Below, one piece after another: positions 25,298 through 34,872 of a stretch of 64,000 nt of DNA. The notes below the pieces were generated by a model. It had not been told where the DNA came from. It worked only from the letters and a program-made list of their open reading frames with translations, and ran no database searches. The stretch lies in assembly GCF_000195635.1 (NCBI RefSeq), contig NZ_GL882688.1, forward strand, positions 34,760-98,759, in the 5' to 3' direction. The stretch's first letter is position 1. Each line of letters begins with the position of its first letter. The translations under genes and the position numbers were made by a program. Source of the stretch: Bacteroides fluxus YIT 12057. GTDB taxonomy: Bacteria > Bacteroidota > Bacteroidia > Bacteroidales > Bacteroidaceae.

Positions 25298-26962
25298 TTG
25301 GACTGGTTGTATAGTTTGTTTGTTGAACACTCCGCTTTGCAAGCGGTTGTAGTGCTTTCGTTGATTTCCGCCATTGGATTGGGGTTGGGAAAAATACATG
25401 TTTGCGGCATTTCCCTGGGAGTGACATTTGTCTTTTTTGCCGGTATTGTTGCCGGGCATTTCGGCTTGTCCATCGACCCGCAGATGCTGAATTATGCGGA
25501 AAGTTTCGGATTGATTATTTTTGTCTATGCACTGGGCTTGCAGGTCGGTCCCGGATTTTTCAGTTCATTCCGCAGCGGGGGAGTGAAACTAAACATGCTT
25601 GCATCGGGTGTCGTATTGATAGGTACGCTGATGACGGTACTAGGCAGCTACAGTTTAGGAATCTCCCTGCCTGATATGGTGGGGATTCTTTGTGGCGCCA
25701 CGACTAATACACCGGCGCTGGGAGCCGCGCAGCAGACCTTGAAACAGATGGGGCTGGAAGCCAGTACTCCGGCATTGGGATGTGCGGTGGCTTATCCGTT
25801 GGGAGTAGTGGGAGTGATCTTGGCGGTACTGGTTATCCGTAAGCTGCTGACCCGTAAAGAGGATCTGGAACTGAATGAAAAAGAGGATGCGAACAAAACT
25901 TATATTGCTGCATTCCAAGTACATAATCCCGCTATTTTTAATAAGAGTATCAAGGAAATCGGGGGACTGAATTATCCGAAATTCGTAATTTCCCGTCTGT
26001 GGAGGGACGGGAATGTGAGCATTCCCACTTCCGAAAAAGTGATCAGGGAAGGTGACCGCCTGCTGGTGGTAACCTCTGAGAAATATGCCCCTGCATTGAC
26101 CGTGCTTTTCGGTGAGCAGGAACATACGGACTGGAACAAGGAGGATATAGACTGGAATGCGATAGACAGCCAGCTGATTTCACAACGCATTGTAGTGACG
26201 CGGCCGGAACTGAACGGTAAGAAGTTGGGGTCTTTGCATCTGCGCAACCATTATGGAATCAATATCAGCCGGGTGTATCGTAGCGGGGTACAACTGCTTG
26301 CCACTGCTGAGCTTACCCTGCAGTTGGGTGACCGCTTGACTGTAGTGGGAGAGGCGGCTGCCATTCAGAATGTGGAGAAGGTGTTGGGCAATGCCGTCAA
26401 GAGTCTGAAAGAGCCTAACCTTGTCGCCGTATTTATAGGTATCATTCTGGGACTGGCGTTGGGAGCCATTCCTATTTCCATTCCAGGCATCAGTGCCCCG
26501 GTGAAACTGGGACTGGCAGGCGGCCCCATCATCGTAGGAATCCTTATCGGTACGTTCGGGCCGAGAATGCACATGGTAACTTATACGACACGAAGTGCAA
26601 ATCTGATGCTCCGTGCATTGGGACTCTCCCTCTATTTGGCCTGTTTGGGGCTGGATGCGGGTGCCCATTTCTTTGATACGGTATTCCGTCCGGAAGGGTT
26701 GATGTGGATAGGCGTCGGTTTTGCACTGACGGTAATCCCTGTATTGATTATGGGAATTGTGGCTTTCAAGGGGATGAAGGTGGACTTCGGGACAACGGCA
26801 GGAATGTTGTGCGGAAGTATGGCGAACCCGATGGCATTGAACTATGCCAATGATACCATTCCCGGTGATAATCCGTCTGTGGCCTACGCTACGGTTTATC
26901 CGCTATGCATGTTTTTGCGGGTAATCATAGCGCAAGTCCTGCTGATGTTCCTCATCGGCTGA
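25298..26962 (+). CDS. Putative transporter, AspT/YidE superfamily with two TrkA-C domains
   Basis: 554 residues. Two transmembrane blocks (~5-185 and ~385-554) carry the duplicated YidE/YbjL/AspT repeat (GIVAGHFGL, LCGATTNTPALGAA in the first; GLALGAIPI, MLCGSMANPMALNYA in the second). Between them are two RCK_C/TrkA-C domains (~215-285 and ~300-370), which bind regulatory ligands in related proteins. The start is TTG (25298): an in-frame stop lies 15 bp upstream and there is no ATG between. Substrate unknown; relatives exchange aspartate/alanine or dicarboxylates. Confidence 0.88.
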   Translation: MDWLYSLFVEHSALQAVVVLSLISAIGLGLGKIHVCGISLGVTFVFFAGIVAGHFGLSIDPQMLNYAESFGLIIFVYALGLQVGPGFFSSFRSGGVKLNMLASGVVLIGTLMTVLGSYSLGISLPDMVGILCGATTNTPALGAAQQTLKQMGLEASTPALGCAVAYPLGVVGVILAVLVIRKLLTRKEDLELNEKEDANKTYIAAFQVHNPAIFNKSIKEIGGLNYPKFVISRLWRDGNVSIPTSEKVIREGDRLLVVTSEKYAPALTVLFGEQEHTDWNKEDIDWNAIDSQLISQRIVVTRPELNGKKLGSLHLRNHYGINISRVYRSGVQLLATAELTLQLGDRLTVVGEAAAIQNVEKVLGNAVKSLKEPNLVAVFIGIILGLALGAIPISIPGISAPVKLGLAGGPIIVGILIGTFGPRMHMVTYTTRSANLMLRALGLSLYLACLGLDAGAHFFDTVFRPEGLMWIGVGFALTVIPVLIMGIVAFKGMKVDFGTTAGMLCGSMANPMALNYANDTIPGDNPSVAYATVYPLCMFLRVIIAQVLLMFLIG

Positions 26963-27010
26963 CAGGCCGGTTCAGTCGTAAAGCTTAAAATTGTAAATTT
27001 AAATGATATT

Positions 27011-28999
27011 ATGGGAAATATAACTCCGGAAAGTATTGTCAATGACCTGCGTTATTTGCAATTATTGTCACGCAGTTTTCCTACTATAGCGGATGCCAGT
27101 ACGGAAATCATCAATCTGGAAGCAATCTTGAATCTGCCAAAAGGTACAGAGCACTTCCTCACGGATATACACGGTGAATATGAGGCTTTCCAGCATGTCC
27201 TGAAAAATGCGTCGGGTGCCGTAAAGCGTAAAGTGAACGAGATTTTCGGGCATACCTTGCGTGAGAGTGAAAAAAAGGAGATCTGTACACTGATCTATTA
27301 TCCGGAGGAGAAGTTGCAGCTGATAAAGGAACAGGAGACGGATTTGGATGACTGGTACCTGATTACCCTGAACCAGCTGGTGAAGGTCTGCCAGAATGTT
27401 TCTTCCAAATATACGCGCTCTAAAGTGCGTAAGGCGCTTCCGGCAGAATTCTCGTATATTATTCAGGAATTATTGCACGAGTCGAGCATAGAGCCCAACA
27501 AACATGCTTATATTAATGTGATTATCAGTACAATCATCTCGACCAAACGTGCTGACGATTTCATAGTCGCCATGTGTAACTTGATTCAGCGCCTGACTAT
27601 CGACTCTTTGCATATCGTGGGTGATATTTATGACCGCGGACCGGGTGCGCATATTATCATGGATACGCTTTGTGACTATCATAACTTTGATATTCAGTGG
27701 GGTAACCATGATATCTTGTGGATGGGAGCTGCATCGGGCAATGATGCCTGCATAGCCAATGTCATCCGTATGTCTTTGCGGTATGCCAATCTGGCGACTT
27801 TGGAAGACGGGTATGGTATCAATCTATTGCCGCTTGCTACTTTTGCAATGGATACGTATGGAGACGATCCTTGTACGATCTTTGCGCCGAAGATGAATTT
27901 TGCGGACGGAGAATACAATGAGAAGACTTTAAGACTGATTACGCAGATGCATAAGGCGATTACCGTCATCCAGTTCAAACTGGAAGCGGAGATTATCAGC
28001 CGTCGTCCGGAGTTTGGGATGGAGGACCGCAAGCTGTTGCACAAGATCGACTTTGAACGGGGCGTATTTGTATATGAGGGGAAAGAGTATCCGTTGCGTG
28101 ATACCCACTTTCCGACCGTTGATCCCGCTGCCCCGTACCGCCTCTCGGACGAGGAGCGTGAACTGGTGCACAGGATTCACACTTCTTTCATGAACAGCGA
28201 GAAACTGAAGAAGCACATGCGTTGTCTGTTCACATACGGCGGAATGTATCTGGTGTGCAACAGTAACCTGCTGTATCATGCTTCAGTGCCTTTGAATGCT
28301 GACGGTAGTTTTAAGCAGGTCCGCATCGGAAAGAAAGAATATTGGGGGCACAAGCTGTTGCAGAAAACGGACCAACTGATACGTACCGCCTATTTTGACG
28401 AAGATAACTCTGACAAGAAGCAGTTTGCGTTGGACTATGTATGGTATATGTGGTGCGGGCCGGATGCTCCTTCTTTCGACAAGGACAAGATGGCGACGTT
28501 TGAACGTTATTTCATCGCAGATAAAGCATTGCATAAAGAGACCAAGGGACATTACTATTCCCTGCGCAATGAGGCGGAGGTCTGTGACCGCATCCTCGAT
28601 GAATTCGGTGTGGAGCCCGGACCTCATTCGCATATCATCAACGGGCATGTTCCGGTGAAGACCATCAAGGGAGAAAAGCCCATCAAGGCCAATGGAAAGT
28701 TGTTGGTAATTGACGGCGGTTTTTCAAAGGCCTATCAGCCGGAGACGGGAATTGCGGGCTATACCTTGGTATATCATTCACATGGCTTGCAGTTGGTGCA
28801 GCATGAACCCTTCCAGAGCCGTCAGAAAGCGATAGAGGAAGGACAGGACATCAAATCCACCACCTTTGTCATAGAATTCAATTCCCAACGTATGATGGTG
28901 AAGGATACTGACAAGGGAATGGAACTCGTGACCCAGATAGAGGATTTGAAGAAACTGTTGGTGGCGTACAGGACGGGATTCATTAAGGAGAAACAATAG
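27011..28999 (+). CDS. fbp: Fructose-1,6-bisphosphatase class III
   Basis: 662 residues, usual length of the Firmicutes/Bacteroidetes class III enzyme. Metallophosphatase motifs are clear: FLTDIHGEYEAFQHVL (DxH, ~52), HIVGDIYDRGPGAHIIMDTL (GDxxDRG, ~196) and DIQWGNHDILWMGAASG (GNHD, ~227). Dephosphorylates fructose 1,6-bisphosphate in gluconeogenesis. Its stop lies 2 bp from the convergent gene at 29002, so the two transcripts probably overlap. Confidence 0.95.
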   Translation: MGNITPESIVNDLRYLQLLSRSFPTIADASTEIINLEAILNLPKGTEHFLTDIHGEYEAFQHVLKNASGAVKRKVNEIFGHTLRESEKKEICTLIYYPEEKLQLIKEQETDLDDWYLITLNQLVKVCQNVSSKYTRSKVRKALPAEFSYIIQELLHESSIEPNKHAYINVIISTIISTKRADDFIVAMCNLIQRLTIDSLHIVGDIYDRGPGAHIIMDTLCDYHNFDIQWGNHDILWMGAASGNDACIANVIRMSLRYANLATLEDGYGINLLPLATFAMDTYGDDPCTIFAPKMNFADGEYNEKTLRLITQMHKAITVIQFKLEAEIISRRPEFGMEDRKLLHKIDFERGVFVYEGKEYPLRDTHFPTVDPAAPYRLSDEERELVHRIHTSFMNSEKLKKHMRCLFTYGGMYLVCNSNLLYHASVPLNADGSFKQVRIGKKEYWGHKLLQKTDQLIRTAYFDEDNSDKKQFALDYVWYMWCGPDAPSFDKDKMATFERYFIADKALHKETKGHYYSLRNEAEVCDRILDEFGVEPGPHSHIINGHVPVKTIKGEKPIKANGKLLVIDGGFSKAYQPETGIAGYTLVYHSHGLQLVQHEPFQSRQKAIEEGQDIKSTTFVIEFNSQRMMVKDTDKGMELVTQIEDLKKLLVAYRTGFIKEKQ

Positions 29000-29001
29000 G
29001 A

Positions 29002-30282
29002 TCAGAAGAGTACCACTCCGCCTTCTATAATCATCCCTTTGTCGTAGGTCACCCCTTTGGTGTAGTAACGGCTGCCACCATATCCACCGGTAAGGAAAAC
29101 GCCCAGGCGGTCCGTAAGTCTGTATTCCAGATTGACACGGGCCTGCAGGGCATACAGGCGGGCGGGGATGCCGTAGTTCTTGTTTTTGAAGGTTTCGATA
29201 TGCTGGTAGCCTAAGTCGCCGCTGATGAACAGTTGCTTGTAAAGGGGCAGTTCCAGACCTGCGCGGTAGAAAAGGGCAGCCGAAAACTTGTCGCCGAAAT
29301 CAAGGTAGTGGGTGCCTCCTCCCAAGATAGTGTAGAAAAGCCTGTTCTTGAAACGGGCGCCGACATTCAGTTTGGTGGCATTGCCGCCGAAAAGCATCAT
29401 TTGTACTTTGGTATGGGGATTGGCGTTGACCAGTCCTAACTGGAAGCCGTCCAGACTTTTTTTATAATAGTTGAATAATCCGATCTGAATGCCTTTGGCC
29501 CGGATGGCCATGTTGACGGCAGAAAGTTGTACGCCTTTAGCCGTGCCGCCCGTTACGTTACCTAAACCGGAAATCTGGAGACCGGTCATATCGTCGGCTG
29601 TGATATTGGCAAGTCCGGCAAGCTGTACACCTTTAAGATCCTTGCCGACGACACTCAGTAATCCGGAAGAGGCAACTCCTTTGAAATTGCCGCCTGAGAT
29701 ATTGGCGAGACCGGCAAATTGCAGGCCGGAGGCACCGTCACCACTGACATTCAACAGGCCGCCCAGGATAACTCCCCGGCTGTTGTCTCCGTTGATGTTT
29801 GCCAGACCGGAGAACAGAACGCCTTGGGCATTGTTGCCGGTGATACCTACCAGTCCGGAAACGGATAGCCCGGTGAGGTTATTTCCGTTGATATTGCTGA
29901 TACCGGCTATTTGGACGCCACGCATGCTTCCGCCCACCATGTTGGAAAGCCCTGCCGTCTGTAACCCGTTGGCATCTCTGCCTACCACCGAGCCAAGCAC
30001 ATTGGCTCCCAGACCATCCAGACGGTTCATGGAAGAGAATATACCGAGATTGAAGCAGGTGCTTCCTACGGTATCGGTGCGTTGGGTAGATATGTTTTTC
30101 CACAAGGAGAGATTGATGCCTATCGGACCATGGTCTGTGCGGGGAGTACGCTGTTGTTTCCGGGGAGTGTTTCCGGATGACTTCCGGACGGTGTCGTTGG
30201 GGGCACTGCTCCGGTTTTCTTGTGAAAAAGCTGCCCCTGCAAAGAACAGGGACAGTAAGAAGAGTGAAAATATCCGTTTCAT
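29002..30282 (-). CDS. Secreted repeat protein with outer-membrane-like C-terminus (LA_2272-type repeats)
   Basis: 426 residues from the ATG at 30282 (MKRIFSLFLLSLFFAGAAFSQ signal peptide). The ATG is 1 bp after the sulfatase stop, so the two are co-translated or close to it. Residues ~95-260 hold about ten 16-residue repeats of the form GLxNxxGxxxxGVQxx (for example GLANISGGNFKGVASS, GLLSVVGKDLKGVQLA), which suggest a beta solenoid. The final ~120 residues alternate hydrophobic and polar strands and end in Phe, like an outer-membrane beta barrel. Function unknown; location after a sulfatase hints at glycan-related surface activity, but that is inference. Confidence 0.6.
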   Translation of the reverse strand: MKRIFSLFLLSLFFAGAAFSQENRSSAPNDTVRKSSGNTPRKQQRTPRTDHGPIGINLSLWKNISTQRTDTVGSTCFNLGIFSSMNRLDGLGANVLGSVVGRDANGLQTAGLSNMVGGSMRGVQIAGISNINGNNLTGLSVSGLVGITGNNAQGVLFSGLANINGDNSRGVILGGLLNVSGDGASGLQFAGLANISGGNFKGVASSGLLSVVGKDLKGVQLAGLANITADDMTGLQISGLGNVTGGTAKGVQLSAVNMAIRAKGIQIGLFNYYKKSLDGFQLGLVNANPHTKVQMMLFGGNATKLNVGARFKNRLFYTILGGGTHYLDFGDKFSAALFYRAGLELPLYKQLFISGDLGYQHIETFKNKNYGIPARLYALQARVNLEYRLTDRLGVFLTGGYGGSRYYTKGVTYDKGMIIEGGVVLF

Positions 30283-30283
30283 A

Positions 30284-31840
30284 TTATTTTTTGATTTCAT
30301 CGGGCCAGGGAGCCGGTTGCCGGGTAGCACGCAGAATGGGACGTTGTGCATTTACTGACCGGAGATAGTTGCCTAATTTTTGGGACAGTTCGTTGACGAG
30401 TTCCGGCTTCTCCGGGGCAAGGTCATGCTGCTCGCTGATATCCGCCGGGACATTGAACAATTCACGTTTGCCGTCTCCGAAATAATATACCAGTTTCCAG
30501 TCACCGGAACGAATGGAGCAGGTAGCACCGATGCCGGGACCGGAAGGTCCCCAGCTGTGGGGATAATGCCAATATATATCCCGGTTCTTCATTTCACCTT
30601 TTCCGGTGAGCAGAGGCATGAAACTGATGCCGTCCCGTTGCTGTACGGTGGTATAGTTATCTATCCCTGCCATTTCAAGGATGGTAGGGAAAAAGTCTTC
30701 GATCATCAGATAGTGGCCGCACTTGCTGCCAGGAGTTACGACACCCGGCCAGCGTACAATCATAGGTTCGCGTACACCACCTTCATAGGCAGAACCTTTT
30801 CCGCTGTTGAGCGGGTAATTTTGTGTATGCAGCTGTCCGGCACGGGTATGGGCTGCCAGTCCGCCGTTGTCGGACATGAAAATGAGGATGGTATTTTGCG
30901 TGAGGTGATTCTTGTCCAGATAGTCCATGAGGTCTCCCAAGCTTTTGTCCATACCTTCGATGAGGGTAGCGTAGGCGGCTTCTACCGGTGGCAATCCCTT
31001 GTCAAGGTATTTCTGGTAAAAGCGCATGTCGGGCTGTATCGGTGTATGGATGGCATAGTGTGCCATATAGAGGAAGAAAGGCCTGTCCGTTTTCTGCGCG
31101 TTGTCCAGTGCTTTCATGGCCTCTATGGTAAGGGCTTCACTCAGGAAGGTGTCCGTACCATGATATTTCTCCAAGCCCGGGACAGCGGCCAGCGGGCTCC
31201 TGCCGTCTGCTTTATTGCCAAAGTTTTCCTTTCCGTAGTAGCTGGCGGGCGAACCGGCGGCATGTCCGGCGATATTGACTTCGAATCCCATCTTCAACGG
31301 ATCGGCTCCGGGTGTGCTTTCCGCACCGAAATGTGCTTTCCCGCAGTGAATGGTATGATAACCGTTGTCTTTGAGTAACTCGGCAAGAGAGGTGACCTGT
31401 GTGGTCCGTTCCACACCCGGTTCCTGGCAGATGCCGTTGACGTTCCATTCGGGATAAATCATAATGGAGTCCGGTTGCTCATGTGTCGTATTTTTACGTA
31501 ATGTCCAGCTGGTGACACGGTGCCGGGCGGCATTCATTCCGGTAAAAAGGCTGACCCGTGTGGGCGAACTGACACTGCAGGCATAGGCTTGCGTGAACAT
31601 TTTGCCTTGCGCCGCCATTCGCTCCATATTGGGCGTATGATACGTGTCATTGTACTTGGTACGCTGTGTCCAGAACGGCAGGGATGTATCCTGCCATCCC
31701 ATATCATCCACCAGGAACAGAATAATGTTCGGATGTTTTTCCGGAACGGATGCAGCACCGGTGGAAGGCATGCTGCAAACTTCTTCCGCCATACCGCACA
31801 ACGGCAGCATGGCGGCAGATAGTAAGATTTTGCTTTTCAT
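30284..31840 (-). CDS. Sulfatase, arylsulfatase A-like, Ser-type
   Basis: 518 residues with a signal peptide (start at 31840, MKSKILLSAAMLPLCG; an ATG at 31852 is an alternative). Calcium-binding start NIILFLVDDMGWQD, the modification motif CSVSSPTRVSLFTG with Ser in the S-x-P-x-R position (about residue 91-95), and downstream HCGKAHFG and FMSDNGGLAAHT. Ser-type enzymes need an anaerobic sulfatase-maturating enzyme to form formylglycine. Likely removes sulfate from host or dietary glycans in the periplasm; substrate unknown. No SusCD pair is next to it. Confidence 0.93.
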   Translation of the reverse strand: MKSKILLSAAMLPLCGMAEEVCSMPSTGAASVPEKHPNIILFLVDDMGWQDTSLPFWTQRTKYNDTYHTPNMERMAAQGKMFTQAYACSVSSPTRVSLFTGMNAARHRVTSWTLRKNTTHEQPDSIMIYPEWNVNGICQEPGVERTTQVTSLAELLKDNGYHTIHCGKAHFGAESTPGADPLKMGFEVNIAGHAAGSPASYYGKENFGNKADGRSPLAAVPGLEKYHGTDTFLSEALTIEAMKALDNAQKTDRPFFLYMAHYAIHTPIQPDMRFYQKYLDKGLPPVEAAYATLIEGMDKSLGDLMDYLDKNHLTQNTILIFMSDNGGLAAHTRAGQLHTQNYPLNSGKGSAYEGGVREPMIVRWPGVVTPGSKCGHYLMIEDFFPTILEMAGIDNYTTVQQRDGISFMPLLTGKGEMKNRDIYWHYPHSWGPSGPGIGATCSIRSGDWKLVYYFGDGKRELFNVPADISEQHDLAPEKPELVNELSQKLGNYLRSVNAQRPILRATRQPAPWPDEIKK

Positions 31841-31882
31841 AAAAGGAATCACAACCTGATAATTGATTTTCTATTGCTTGTC

Positions 31883-33541
31883 TCATCCTTTAGCCTCTTG
31901 GTACAAGAAGCGTTTAATGGATTTTTTGGGCGTTTTTTCAAACTCTTCCGGATAGATTTTCATTTTGAGAATCTGGCTGTATGCAGGAAGTTCGGCGTTA
32001 AGGGCGATGCGGTTTTCCTCCATGACCCGTTCGATATCGTCATTATTCAAGCCATGGGCAAAAGCATCGTCGAAATCCGGATAAACCAGGCCGACCAACT
32101 TTTCGTTTTGTTGTACGATGATACTTTCAGCTACATACGGCAGGTTGTTCAATTTGTCTTCAATCTCTTCGGGATAGATATTTTGACCGCTTGGACCGAG
32201 AAGCATATTCTTGCTGCGCCCTTTAATGGTCACATTGCCTTCAGCATCCATCAAGGCCAAGTCACCGGTGCGCAGCCAACCTTCTTCATCCATAACTTCC
32301 CGTGTGGCTTCTTCATTCTTGTAATAACCCAGCATGACATTAGGGCCACGGCAGACAATTTCTCCCGGTATATTTTCCGGGTCGGGAGAGAGGATCTTTA
32401 CCTCCATACGTGGAGCGGCTTTTCCGCAGGAACCTGCCTTGAAGCGTGACCAGTCCTCGTAGCAGATAATGGGGCCGCATTCCGTCATGCCGTAACCTAC
32501 CGTATAGGGGAAGTCTATCATGCGCAGGAATTGTTCCACTTCCTGGTTGAAAGCGGCACCGCCTACGATTACTTCCGCGAAATTGCCACCGAAAGCATTG
32601 ATTACCTGTTCGCGGACAGTCGATTTGATCTTGTCGTTGATGATGGGTACTTTCAAGAGCAGTTTCATGGTCGGCGTTTCCAGCTTGGGCAACACGTTTT
32701 TCTTGATAATCTTTTCGATGATGAGAGGAACGGCCACTACCAGATTGGGCTTTACTTCCGCAAATGCCTGGAAGATGATTTTGGGACTCGGCATACGGGT
32801 GAGGTAGTAGATGTGGCAACCTACCGCAAATTCGTACAGGAACTCGAATGCCAAGCCGTACATATGTGCCATGGGCAGCATGCACACCAGCTTGTCACCG
32901 GCCTTCAACGGCAGCACCTCGAAGGCGAAGTGGGTATTGGACCAAAGGCTGCGGTAGGGAAGCATGACACCTTTGGAGTAGCTGGTAGTACCGGAAGTAT
33001 AGTTGATAACTGCCAGTTCTTCGGGCTGGTCCTGGTGGTAAGCGACATGTTCTTTACGGAAATTCTTGGGGTATTTCTTGCCGAACATTTCATTAAGGTG
33101 TTCGCGTGCATAATCCAGTTTCTCGCTGCGGGAAACGAGGATGGAAAAGTCTGTCATCAGCATGATGCCCTCCAGCAGAGGCATGGCACTTTCATTGAGG
33201 TTTTCCCAGACCTGGTCGCCCACGAAGAGAAGTTTCGCTTCAGAGTGATTGACGATGTTATGCACATTGTCCGCCTTGAATTCGTGAAGGATGGGCACGA
33301 TAACCGCCCCATAGGTCAGTGTGGCGAGAAAAGTGACTCCCCAGTGGGAACTGTTGCGGCCACAGACGGCAATCTTGTCTCCTTTCTTTATTCCGCTTGC
33401 TTCAAAAATAATGTGGAGTTTTTCTATCTTGCGGGCTACGTCCTTGTATTGAAGGGTAGCTCCTTTATAATCGGTAAGGGCATCCAGATCCCAATTGTTT
33501 TTGATACTGTTTTCTATATAGGCGATAAAGCTCTGTTCCAT
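31883..33541 (-). CDS. AMP-binding acyl-CoA synthetase (long-chain fatty acid-CoA ligase type)
   Basis: 552 residues. Start at 33541 (MEQSFIAYIEN) is preferred over the ATG at 33553. P-loop NYTSGTTSYSKGVMLPYRS (~170), acyl-adenylate motif YTVGYGMTECGPIICYED (~325), then TGDLALMDAEGNVTIKGRSKN and a C-terminal Lys near TPKKSIKRFLY. Activates a fatty acid with ATP and CoA; chain length cannot be read from the sequence. A consensus promoter sits directly upstream; the sulfatase gene follows 42 bp downstream on the same strand. Confidence 0.9.
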   Translation of the reverse strand: MEQSFIAYIENSIKNNWDLDALTDYKGATLQYKDVARKIEKLHIIFEASGIKKGDKIAVCGRNSSHWGVTFLATLTYGAVIVPILHEFKADNVHNIVNHSEAKLLFVGDQVWENLNESAMPLLEGIMLMTDFSILVSRSEKLDYAREHLNEMFGKKYPKNFRKEHVAYHQDQPEELAVINYTSGTTSYSKGVMLPYRSLWSNTHFAFEVLPLKAGDKLVCMLPMAHMYGLAFEFLYEFAVGCHIYYLTRMPSPKIIFQAFAEVKPNLVVAVPLIIEKIIKKNVLPKLETPTMKLLLKVPIINDKIKSTVREQVINAFGGNFAEVIVGGAAFNQEVEQFLRMIDFPYTVGYGMTECGPIICYEDWSRFKAGSCGKAAPRMEVKILSPDPENIPGEIVCRGPNVMLGYYKNEEATREVMDEEGWLRTGDLALMDAEGNVTIKGRSKNMLLGPSGQNIYPEEIEDKLNNLPYVAESIIVQQNEKLVGLVYPDFDDAFAHGLNNDDIERVMEENRIALNAELPAYSQILKMKIYPEEFEKTPKKSIKRFLYQEAKG

Positions 33542-33569
33542 GTTATTGCACATTTAGTTGAAAATTGTG

Positions 33570-33599
33570 CAAATATAAGGGTTTATATATAGAAAGCAA
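33570..33599 (-). promoter_or_regulatory. Promoter of the acyl-CoA synthetase gene
   Basis: On the - strand TTG (33597-33599), 19-bp spacer, TATATTTG (33570-33577). Confidence 0.75.
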
Positions 33600-33642
33600 A
33601 CTTTTGGGTGGAAAATTCTTTTGTTATAGAAGCAGGAGTGGA

Positions 33643-33676
33643 GGGATTATCTACATCTGCACTGTATGATAATCCC
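33643..33676 (-). terminator. Hairpin after the gmd-fcl genes
   Basis: GGGATTATC (33643-33651) pairs with GATAATCCC (33668-33676) around a 16-base loop. No T-run follows, so terminator function is uncertain. Confidence 0.35.
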
Positions 33677-33690
33677 CCATTCTTAGTTCC

Positions 33691-34779
33691 TTATTTTTGA
33701 TTCTTTCCTAAGTACCAGTTATACATTCTTTGTACTCCTTCTTCGATGTCAATCTTATGATGCCAGCCCAATGAATGCAATTTGCCGGGATCGGTCAGCT
33801 TGCGCATGGTACCGTCGGGTTTGGAAGAGTCGAAAGTGAGCTGTCCTTGATAGCCTACGGTGGTCACAATCAACTCTGCCAGCTGGCGTATGGTGATTTC
33901 CTTGCCGGTGCCGATGTTGATGTGGCAGTTGCGGATATCTTTTTCTTCAGGTCGGTAGGTGTCCTTGAAATCCACATGTTCCATTACGAAGACGCTGGCA
34001 TCTGCCATTTCTTCACTCCAGAGGAACTCGCGTAACGGAGTGCCGGTACCCCAAAGTTTTACTTCTTCCCCACTGATGCCGTATTTGCCGAGGATGTCCA
34101 GAATGTCTTCCTTGCTGCTGTTTCCGTCAATTCCTTCTACCGGACGGAGATTCATGTCCTTGCGCACGGCATCCCAGTCGTTTTGCTTCAGGCAATGTGC
34201 GAGATATATTTTACGGATCATGGCGGGGAGTACATGGCTGCGTTCCAAGTCGAAATTGTCATTGGGGCCATACAGATTGGTCGGCATCACGGCAATGTAA
34301 TTTGTGCCGTATTGGAGATTGAAACTCTCGCACATCTTCAGTCCGGCTATTTTGGCAATGGCGTATGGTTCATTGGTATATTCCAGCGGAGAAGTGAGCA
34401 GTGCATCCTCCTTCATCGGTTGTTCGGCATCGCGTGGGTAGATACAAGTGCTGCCCAGGAAAAGAAGTTTCTTCACGTTATGACGGAAACTTTCACCGAT
34501 GACGTTCTGTTGGATTTGCAGGTTCTTGTAGATGAAGTCGGCACGGTAGATACTGTTTGCCATGATACCGCCTACAAAGGCGGCTGCAAGGAATACATAT
34601 TCGGGCTGTTCTTCATCAAAGAATTTACGGACGGCTGCTCCGTCAAGCAAGTCAAGCTCTTTATGGGTCTTTCCCACAAGGTTGGTATAACCTTTTTCCT
34701 GCAGGTTTTTCCAGATGGCAGAGCCTACCAGTCCACGATGGCCTGCTACATATATTTTGGCATTCTTATCTAATGACAT
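33691..34779 (-). CDS. fcl: GDP-L-fucose synthase
   Basis: 362 residues, extended SDR family. N-terminal AGHRGLVGSAIW (NADP-binding GxxGxxG), LLFLGSTCIYP (catalytic Ser region), and NEPYAIAKIAGLKMCE containing the YxxxK pair. Performs epimerisation and reduction of GDP-4-keto-6-deoxymannose to GDP-L-fucose. Follows gmd by 93 bp on the same strand. GDP-fucose feeds capsules and fucosylated surface proteins in Bacteroides. Confidence 0.95.
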   Translation of the reverse strand: MSLDKNAKIYVAGHRGLVGSAIWKNLQEKGYTNLVGKTHKELDLLDGAAVRKFFDEEQPEYVFLAAAFVGGIMANSIYRADFIYKNLQIQQNVIGESFRHNVKKLLFLGSTCIYPRDAEQPMKEDALLTSPLEYTNEPYAIAKIAGLKMCESFNLQYGTNYIAVMPTNLYGPNDNFDLERSHVLPAMIRKIYLAHCLKQNDWDAVRKDMNLRPVEGIDGNSSKEDILDILGKYGISGEEVKLWGTGTPLREFLWSEEMADASVFVMEHVDFKDTYRPEEKDIRNCHINIGTGKEITIRQLAELIVTTVGYQGQLTFDSSKPDGTMRKLTDPGKLHSLGWHHKIDIEEGVQRMYNWYLGKNQK

Positions 34780-34872
34780 AATTGTTATGATTTACAATCT
34801 TGGTTTTATTTACGATTTTACGATTTACAGATTACGGTTGAAGCTGCTTTTACTGTCAGCTAGGACTGTCTG

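Noticed and set aside
32531..33592. Antisense open frame (353 residues) over the acyl-CoA synthetase
   Set aside because: The - strand product has complete AMP-binding motifs and a good promoter; the + strand product has none.
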